Below, in pieces: positions 55,957 through 64,000 of a DNA stretch of 64,000 nucleotides. The translations under genes were made by a program, and so were the position numbers. How positions within the stretch are numbered: the stretch's first letter is position 1; each line of letters opens with the position of its first letter. The notes under the pieces are model-generated. The model searched no databases. It was not told where the DNA came from and worked only from the letters and a program-made list of their open reading frames with translations. Source of the DNA: Verticillium longisporum (lineage: Eukaryota; Ascomycota; Sordariomycetes; Glomerellales; Plectosphaerellaceae); assembly GCA_019188255.1 (NCBI GenBank), contig JAETXT010000003.1, positions 1,178,001 to 1,242,000 of the forward strand, written 5' to 3'.

Positions 55957-58352
55957 TCCGTCGCCTGTTGCTTACTGTCTGTGATTCCTCTTTTTTCATT
56001 TGTTTGGATCCTTGCTTCTGAATAGGCCAGCATCAAAAGAGCCTCCATGGGTTTTTCTTACAGGGTCGGTCAACAGGGGTCTAGATCGGGGATAGCGCAT
56101 CCTTGATGTTGCGGCGTTCATAGTCCTAGATATTTGCGTCAAGCGTGCAAAATGAAATTATAGTCTTTTCCGTCGATACCTATGACCAGGAGCATCAAAA
56201 GAAGTGTATTGAAACCCCAAATATGAGTATGAGGCGAACGGAACTCGATGAAGCTAGCCAAAGAGGTGGTCAGTGAGACCAGCTAGTAGGTCCCTGTAAA
56301 AATGACGTCGCCTCGTCGGTTCGATGATGCTTGTTAGGATAGCAATGTCCAATGGGAGCATCACCCCCAGCATCGTCGCCCTCAGCCGCGATACTCGATG
56401 ATGGCATGACTACTGCCAACCGGTCGAGCGCGCCATGATGCATCGTCCGAAACTTGGTGCTGCTAACGTGGACGATCCCCAGGTTTTTGCCTAGCTGCAT
56501 CTGATCTTGAGCTGCAGTTGTTGCCGTGTTTCTGTCCCTACCGTACCTATTCCGAGAGTGCACGTGACCCGGTTCTCGTACCGGCCCAGGACCTCTGAAT
56601 TGGGGTTTGCTGAGCTCCACCCAACCCAGATACATCCCAGAGCCTCGCTGCTTTTAGCCTGAGCCGAGACTGAGCGGACCTGAGGCACCGACTACGTAGG
56701 TAGACTACCGAAGTCTGGACACCAGTTCACGAGCTATAACACCTGCTTCTGGAGGCGGGTTCAGCACTGTCTGACACAAGTAGTCTGGGAGAGTGCGACG
56801 TGGCCAGGATGTACCTTCTCGTCCCGAGAGCGCTAGATCATTGCATTGTATGCCTGCTACTCTGTATTGATCACCTCGCTGGGATACCAAAGGTTCGGCT
56901 TGGCTGGGTTTTACATGCTATCACCATGGCCCGTACGGCGGAAGGAGTGTGGGCAGCCGGCATTGCCATACCACCAGCCGAATCCCGACACAGTCAACCA
57001 GACCACCTTTTTGCAAAGGTATAGTGGCCTGCGACAGGAACGTGCCCAAACGTGGACGACCGGGGGTGATCAGACCCGAGATATAGGTCGTCCTTTCGAC
57101 GTTGCCTCTCTGCAGATTGGCTTGCCGTCAATGACGACCAGACGTATCGAAAAGCATGTCCAAAAGTTCGATTAGAATCATTCCTTAAACTTAGGACCGC
57201 GAGCTCGGTCCAGCCCTCTCTCGCTGCAAAAACACAGCAAGGTACTGGAAACACGAGTCTGGAATTGATTCCACCTCGGTTTGCCCTGAGAGAAGCCCTA
57301 TCGTAAACTGTTGCTAGTGTCTTCTGTCTTCCCGAGCCTCCTTGCGCTTTAACTTCCATGAGCAGGGTTTCCAGGGGCTTGAGATCGAGGCCGGAGGCTT
57401 GAAGTTGAAAATATGGTGATGGCCATGGTGAACACTTTGGTTTGGTTTCCCAATCGTGCATGTCAAGTAACAATACTACGTGCCCTGTTTTTGAAGTTAG
57501 CACCCCAAAAATAACATGACCAGAACGGTTGCGCTGGTTCACCCAGTAATTCCCAGAAGCGTTGCCGAACATAAATATCGGGCAAGGTAGCCTCGACAAT
57601 AAGTCTCACGGTGAGCGCGATCGATAATATCTGCGATTACATTGCTACACTAGACGAGTACCTTAGCTAGATGCATCACTGCCTCTCTTCCCCCCACTTC
57701 ACAAGAATACGTCTCCCACATGTCGAAAGCCTCGTCACTCTTTTCTCAAGCGAGGTAGTCCCTGGACTGGAGTATGAACCGGGGCTTTGGTGGCATTGCG
57801 AGCAGGCTGCGAGGCGAGTGCTGGCGAATGCCGCAGGCCAGGTCAGGCAACGACCAAGATCTATTGACGTGAGGAGGGGCAAGAGATGGCTGGTGTAAGA
57901 AATGGGTCAGTTTGAGGAAGCGATGACAGACAGCGCTTGAGTGTGAGATGGTCAGCCGAAGGAAGAGAGAAAAGCTCATGGCTTGACTGTTGAAGAGTTT
58001 CGCGTTGAGTTGCCTAGGTAGGTACCTATGTTACGCCCCTTCTGCACAATGGGACTGAGCCAGGCCTGAGCAAGAGCGGCAAGTACGCTAACCCGATTAG
58101 TCCCTCGCCATGGGTGGTGGTAAAACGAAGAACCCGACCACACACACGCACGCAAACCTCAGGCAGAAACCTGCTTCTGTCCCTTCTCCTTCCCCCCCGA
58201 CCACCGCCAGCAGAGAAGAGACTGGGTCATCTAGCCGACCCGGCTCCAGCTTTTTATCGTCAACGACCCCAAAACCTCTCAACGACCCGAGACGCCCACC
58301 CTCTTCGTGCATCACCCCCGTCCCCCCAATTGAGCACGCCACGCCCTTCAAG
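55957..58352. other. Gene-poor intergenic region between b561 and ATP14
   Basis: About 2.4 kb. A minus-strand frame of 201 codons at 56994-57599 exists but shows no domain or homology that I recognise. A CCTAGGTAGGTACC island lies at 58013-58027. The right end holds the ATP14 promoter and a pyrimidine-rich leader. Confidence 0.45.
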
Positions 58353-59264
58353 ATGCTCGTCCAACTTTCCAGAGCCACCGTACGTCCAATTCCCCAGCTC
58401 CTCCGCCATTTCCGGTTTTCTCCGCCGAGGCCGCCCGGCGCGATGGCTCTGGCCTGGCCGTTCGAGGCACGGCACGAGAGAGAGAGACAGGCAGACAAAC
58501 ACACAGCGAGGACAAAACGGCTAACTCGTGTTGAACAGCGCGCCATCCCGGCTGTCACCCGCGCGGCTGCCAGGTCGAACGCCGTCCAGATGAGGAGCTT
58601 CATTGCCCCGACCGTTTCCCGACGTGGTGCGTACCCATCCCTTCCCCGACGATAGTGGCATTTGATGGATTGAGGGCGGCTGGGTTGGAGTTGCTCGGGG
58701 CGAATGACCGGCGTGGGAAGAGAGAGAGACAGAGAAGCAGGGTGCTACGTCGATGATGCAGAGAAGAACCGAGCTTTTGGCCACAGCCATCGCGGTTGGC
58801 ACTACACTCATCCTCTCGGCGCATCGGATTGCCTTCTTCTTTTTCTTCTTCTTCTTCCCACTTCAACTGTCGTCATTCTCCTTCCGATTCTTTCCATGCA
58901 TCTTCCTCAATCCATCTATCCATCCCGTCGATGCCTCACCCATACCCCCGTACATCCGAACCAAGCTAACGCCGAGCGCCCGCCCCCCACAGCCGACTTT
59001 GTCCAGGAGCTCTACCTCAAGGAGCTCAAGGCCTACAAGACCCCCGTCGTCAAGGAGTCGGACGCCCAGGGCCAGGTCCAGACCTTCAACCTCCCCAAGA
59101 CCCCCGCCTCCCCCGAGGAGGCCGACCTCGCCTCCTCCCTCCAGGAGTACGAGTCCATGGCCGTCGAGGTCGAGGGCCAGGAGGTCGCCGACGCCGCCAC
59201 CCCCGCCGCCAAGCAGAGCTCCTGGCTCGTCGACGAGGACGAGCCCGCCGCCGCCGCCCACTAA
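58353..59264 (+). CDS. ATP14: Mitochondrial ATP synthase F0 subunit h
   Basis: Three exons: 58353-58379, 58539-58626 and 58993-59264, with introns of 159 and 366 nt (donors GTACGT and GTGCGT, CAG acceptors), encode 128 aa, close to yeast Atp14 (124). The N-terminal 38 residues (MLVQLSRATRAIPAVTRAAA) form an Arg-rich mitochondrial presequence. Exon 3 begins with the conserved ADFVQELYLKELKAYKTP and continues with FNLPKTPASPEEADLASSLQ and an acidic C-terminus. Subunit h belongs to the peripheral stalk of the F1F0 ATP synthase. Intron 2 is long for this window. The two short first exons were placed by splice signals, frame and the presequence pattern. Confidence 0.87.
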
Positions 59265-60623
59265 ACAAACCACCTACAACAACAATCGGACATGTTTTGT
59301 GTTCTCGGTCGGGCCGGTTGGATGTGAAAGGAATTCGTGCTGGAGGAGGACGGCTCTCCCTCCTACTACTACTACTACTACCATCTCTACGGCTCTCCGG
59401 CTCCCGGAACACCATTGAGGACTGGGAGGGGGGGCTTGATAATGGCGCATGACAGAAGGATGCGGGACAGTGTGGGTGCTGGGAGGTGTAGGTGAGAGAA
59501 GAGAACTGCGGACGGCGAGAGAGGATGTGGGGAGCCCAGATGGGGGGAAACCCGGCGAGCGAGAGAAGAGAGAGAGCTGCACATCGCTTCGTCGGCCCCG
59601 GGGTTTTTTTCCCCCGTGTATATTTCTTTCCCTTGACCGAACCTCTCCGCTGGTTTTTGGAATGCGAAATCCGTGCAAGCGACCCCTTGTGTGTTTTCTC
59701 GTCCGAAACTGCTTTGCCGTCGCCGTGACGTTGCTGGTGCCCGTGTCTGTTGTTGCCTGTATTGCCGGTGCTGGTCGGAGCCAGAAGCACACGTCTGCGA
59801 AGCGAGACGCCGCCCAGCAACTTGTCGTGGTTATTGCCTAGTCAACAACAGCCTGTAGAGGCCTACTTGACCAACATGGCTTCACGTGGCTACCACAACA
59901 CTCTTGCCGAGGCATATGCGTATGCATGAGAAACGGCTACGCATCACTGTGCTACTCTTCCACAGGAGGTTGTAGGCAAGGCATCATCAACAGGGGAATG
60001 GCTACATCATCGTGTCCGAGATCTTGCTCACCTCCAACCTGTTGAAATGGTACCTAGCTTCCACACACCCTGGGCAGGCATCTTCAGGCCATGTTGGAAA
60101 TACTGGACGAGACAATGAGAACCAATGTGCTATGTAGTGAACTCTGCTTAAAATACCGTCCCGCCAGCTATCTGCACACTTTGAGTCCCCGTCAGAATCT
60201 GGACAGTCTCGTCACTAACAAACCCCTCATTCGACCGCCCGGCGCGGTTCCCCGCTCAACATTATCATTTGCCAATATTGCTTGTGGCCGCACTCCGCCG
60301 CACTAACTACCCATGTAGTGAGCGAGTGAGCCTCGTTGCAAGGAACGCAGGATGAACGGGAGCATCCCTCGAGAGCAACATACCCAGCTGTAAGAACTCC
60401 AGTAAAGAATACTGGCGAACGCTCACGAATTGCCCAAACGCCTGTTCCTGCCTTCCGTCAGGTCGCATGCAAAATCAACCGCCCCGTATGCAACAAATCC
60501 GTCGTGGTTCAATATCGACTCCCTCGAGTGAAAGAACTTGTATTTTCTTTTGGTTTTCCGCTCCACCTCCAGGTCCCCACGCAAGCGCTTCCCCTCTGTA
60601 GCACAGCTGCCGCGCAGGTTTTT
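59265..60623. other. Convergent intergenic region ATP14/SCH9
   Basis: 3' flanks of both genes. A CTACTACTACTACTACTAC run lies at about 59364-59383. No gene that I can support. Confidence 0.5.
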
Positions 60624-63391
60624 TTAGTCGTCAAACTGAGAGTTCCCAATCATCTGATCGTCGTGGGAGTCCTTGCCGTCATCTCGCTTGCCCGCACGCT
60701 CAATGCCGCTCATGCGGTTGCCCCTCTGGGTAGCCACATCGCCGAGGTCGTCCCAGTCGTCGTCTTCCTGTCCTCTGTGGGACCCGTGTGCGTCATCCAT
60801 TTCCTCGTCATCGTAACGGTTTCCCCGCATCTGGTCATCCAGATGACTCTCATCCACAAAGGTAAAGCCCTGGAAATTGGCCTGCACTGAAGGGGAAAGA
60901 GGGGTGGATGTAGCGAATCCTCGGGCCAAGGCGGCCGCTCTTTCGTTCAGAGAACCACTGTTGTCTAGAGCGTTTGTGAACTCGGGGTCAAAGTACGAAA
61001 CGTCCGTTGCTGAAGTCAGCTTAGGCTTAAACGGCGGCGTGATCAACTTCTTCGCCAGGATATCCCAGTCAATGTCGGCAAAGAATGGATGCCTCTTCAA
61101 CTCCTCGGCATCGAGGGTGGCACCCAGTCGGTGCTTCGGGTTCCGGTTCAGAAGCCCCTTGACAAAGTTGCGACCTTCTTGAGAGAGCGTATCTCGAGGG
61201 AAGCGCACTTTGCCGAATGCGATATTCTTATACATTTGCTGCGTGTCTTCAGCATAAAAGGGGCTCCAGCCGCAGCACATCTCGAACACGAGGACTCCCA
61301 GCGACCAGAAGTCTACCATCTTGGTGTACCCAGACTCATCAAGGAGGACCTCGGGAGCGAGGTACTCGGTGGTGCCACAGAATGTGTTGGTGGTTGCATT
61401 CTGTGTGAGGTTGGCTTTCGAAAGGCCAAAGTCGCATAGCGCAATATGACCGTTGGCGTCGAGAAGAATGTTTTCCGGCTTCAAGTCTCGGTAGACAATG
61501 TCACTCTTGTGTAGGTGCTCGATGGCCAGGATGAGCTCGGCAATGTAGAACTTGGCCCTCTTCTCATCGAAATGCCCCTCCTTCTGCAGATGCCAGAACA
61601 GCTCGCCGCCGGACATGTAGTCGGTCACGAGGTAGAGGTCGGATGGCGTTTGGAAAGAGAACTTGAGACCGACAATAAATGGCGAGTCGGACATGGCCGT
61701 GCGGACAAGAATGTTTCTCTCGCCAACCGTGTGGGCGACCTCCTTCTTCTGGACAATCACCTTCTTCGATAGGACCTTCATGGCATAAATACGTTCCGTA
61801 TCCTTCTTGCGCACTTGGTAGACTTGTCCAAATGTTCCCTTTCCGATGAGCTTGAGGATCTGGAAGTCTTCAGGACCAAAGTGCTTCCGTTCTGTTCGTT
61901 GATAAGTGGCCTCGACATAGATTTCGCCGGTTGGTGTGTTCTCTGCCATCGTATCGGCGTGGCCGGTGAGCGGATACCACCCACGAACGGGGTTGTCCAT
62001 GTTGGCTTGGAAATCCACCTGACCGAGGAATTCTTCACCACTGGCGGTGTGGTCATATACCGACAAGGCGACACGCATGTCCGAGTCAACAACGTCACTG
62101 AAATGGGTCAGCTTGTATTAACACGGAAGCGCTTTGAAGGCTTGACTCACAAGGCAGCCTCGGCGTCCCAGGTCGGACTGGTAAACGATCGCCGGTTCTT
62201 GTTGCGGAAGTTGTTGTAGTCTGTAACGCTCGTGTTGCTGCTTTGGCGACTTCGCATCGGGGTGGAGACGGCGGGGCGGCCGGAATCACTGCCCTGGCGC
62301 TGGATGGGAATGCCTCCAGGACCAGGTGCGGGTAGGTGGTGATCGTCGTCCTCTTCTTGCACAGAACGTGGACCCGCGGAGATGAGCTCGCTCCTTTGGA
62401 AAACAACCACGACATATGGATCTCTCGCCTTTCGGAGGCCGCGGGCTTCCACAATGTTGATGGTCAACTTTCCCTTGGCAGCAGGGACCTGAGCGCCGCC
62501 CGCGCCCCGGGGCGTCTGTGTACCGCTTGCTGGTCCCGTTTCGTTGCTAGTTCGCTTTGAGACCGAAGGTCGGTCTTCAGACTGAGACGGCTGAGCTGAG
62601 GAGAGGGCACGTGTGGGAGTTGGTGGACCGCTCTTAACACCCGGGCCTTGCGTTAGCTTCTTGAGCTGCTCGAGAGAGGAAGAAATTTCAAGCCTGGCAA
62701 GATCAACTCCTGGGCCGTCGGGCGTCTGCGCGAAAGAGGGTGGGGTAACAGGTTGGGAAGGCACAGGCGGGTTAGAAAGGTGGGATGCGTGCACGGCATG
62801 CGTCGTGACGCCGCTTGAAGGAGAAGACATGATTGTGCTGAGGGACTTGGGAGGGAGATCTGTAGTGCTCTGCTGGCGGAGGGGTAACGGCCGCCCTGAT
62901 GATGATTGTGCTGTGCTCGTCTCTCCGCTCCACAGGGACAGACTTCGCGTCAGCCGCCCTGCCGATGACCGTCTTGATATCGGCGGGGTCGGATACTGAC
63001 CGAGGCCTGCAGCCATGTGGTCACCAAGCGGTTGCGCTTCTTGACTGACACGGGTAGGGCAATAAGACGTGGGCTCTGCAGAACTCGCATTGCACGCTGT
63101 GGCGCTTTGAGAAGGGGAACTTGTGCCTTGGTCCATCGTCTGAACCTGCACGCCAGAAGAGGGTGATGCGTTTGCCAGAACCTTGGTGGGAGCAGAAGAC
63201 AATGTAGGGTCTTGAGTGGAAGATATACGAACCTGTCCAAAGTAGCTCATGATTCCCGGGAGGCGCTTGTCAGACAGGTCGGGCTGCGGAGTTGCCACGC
63301 CAGAGCGGGGCGTGTCATAGCCGATCTGGTCGGTCCCATCGTCGTCGGCGGCGGCGGCGGTGGGCCTAAGGATTTGGTCAATAGTGTTCAT
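60624..63391 (-). CDS. SCH9: SCH9-type AGC kinase with C2 domain
   Basis: Two exons, 63391-62151 and 62097-60624, with a 53-nt intron (GTGAGT...CAG), encode 904 aa. Residues 1-300 are Ser/Pro/Thr-rich. A C2 domain begins at about 306 (GKLTINIVEARGLRKARDPY) and is completed across the intron (FDVVDSDMRVALSVYDH, then FLGQVDF). The kinase domain starts at FGPEDFQILKLIGKGTFGQV, with the Gly loop at 498-504, Lys521, YRDLKPEN with Asp618, DFG at 636-638 and the T-loop Thr652 in TFCGT. The AGC tail has a turn-motif region (TSTPLSP) and the hydrophobic motif FQGFTFV with Thr826. C2 plus AGC kinase is the Sch9 layout, a TORC1 effector controlling growth, nutrient response and ageing in yeasts. All catalytic residues are present. 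Confidence 0.93.
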
Positions 63392-64000
63392 CGTTGAATA
63401 GTCATCGGTCCTAAGGGGGCGTGGAATGTCCTGGCCGTCGCAGATAGTCTCGACGTCGGAAAAACGCGGAGTGGGATGAAATGGGAAAATTGCTGCTAGC
63501 AGGTGCCAAATGACAAGGATCGTGTTCTAGCGTGTGGGCAGGAGCAAAAAGCCAGATGGGGGTAGCAAGACTCTTGGGAGCTCATGAAGCATGTGCGATG
63601 CAGGCATGTGTTTATCAGCAGCGAAAGAAAGAAAAAAAAAACCATGCGCCGATGCAGGAGGCAGGTCAAGAGATTTGCAGGCTAGTCAAGGTGGCAGGAA
63701 TGATGCAAGATGTCAGGGAGCGCAGTGCGGGAGTGAATTTTGCTCCGACGACGCCCTGGTGAAGCGCGATCTAGTCCAGGCTTGTGCCAGGCGGCCAGCA
63801 GCAAGAAGGGCGCGTGAAGGTCATGGCGGGGCAAACGTGATGGCATGCCGGGCCCAGGGAAATGGAAGTGGAAAGAGGGGTGATGGCCGAAACGGAGCAT
63901 GACGAACTGCTGGGCATTGGGCGAGTCAGGCCTCAACCAAGCAGGGCACCTGCGGCGTGAGCCCAGCTTTCGTGACAACCTAGGTGACAGCCTAGGTACG
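63392..64000. other. SCH9 upstream region, right edge
   Basis: SCH9 promoter and leader. It ends in another CCTAGGT motif pair (GACAACCTAGGTGACAGCC and TAGGTACG). No gene that I can support. Confidence 0.5.

Noticed and set aside
56994..57599. 201-codon minus-strand frame as a possible gene
   Set aside because: No recognisable domain, no clear intron structure and no supporting context; chance frames of this size occur in GC-rich intergenic DNA.

Overview
The window looks like a chromosome segment of a filamentous ascomycete, most likely a Sordariomycete (inferred from gene content, short GT-AG introns of about 50-130 nt and RIP-type mutation; no species is claimed). Two compositional worlds alternate. 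Gene-bearing DNA is GC-balanced and carries conserved single-copy eukaryotic genes. AT-rich blocks are almost devoid of the dinucleotides CA and TG while still containing CG, which is the footprint expected from repeat-induced point mutation (RIP).

Layout. 1-341: 5' part of an unrecognised gene running off the left edge. 862-2142: ERV41-type ER-Golgi cargo receptor. 3103-5744: NBR1-type selective autophagy receptor (PB1, four ZZ fingers, FW domain, LIR). 5745-8639: gene-poor. 8640: intron-containing tRNA-Gln. 9494-10492: F-box protein. 10543-27258: 16.7 kb AT-rich transposon nest. 28847: second tRNA-Gln. 29864-32060: Btz-domain (MLN51/CASC3-like) protein. 33461-34360: aminodeoxychorismate lyase, sharing a divergent promoter with TOM70 (34844-36917). 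37993-39161: SSO-type plasma-membrane syntaxin. 40454-45959: second AT-rich block. 45860-47410: PRP4 U4/U6 snRNP gene whose 3' end is replaced by retroelement DNA. 48711-50269: S6K-like AGC kinase with a one-base frameshift. 54566-55956: DOMON/cytochrome b561 protein. 58353-59264: ATP synthase subunit h. 60624-63391: SCH9 kinase with its C2 domain.

The transposon nest reads as layers. The outermost layer is a pair of about 140-bp degenerate terminal inverted repeats bracketing the whole block. Inside lie a forward and an inverted copy of a Ty1/Copia element with recognisable integrase, reverse transcriptase and RNase H remnants, and a Ty3/Gypsy-like LTR plus gag remnant. Two insertions are not RIP-mutated: a solo LTR of the Gypsy family with a perfect 5-bp target duplication, and a 1861-bp pogo/Fot1-like DNA transposon with an intact DD35D transposase. 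A second copy of that transposon, apparently identical except for two one-base homopolymer contractions, sits in the second AT-rich block. There its TA target lies exactly where the sister Copia copy has CG, so RIP may have made the insertion site.

The host genes are mostly housekeeping (secretion, autophagy, splicing, mitochondrial import and ATP synthesis, TOR-linked kinases) and do not form one pathway. The most consequential points are the TIR-bounded nest, the young unmutated transposons inside RIP-exhausted DNA, and the retroelement-truncated PRP4 gene. Exon joins were worked out by eye from splice signals, reading frame and protein continuity; no search was run.
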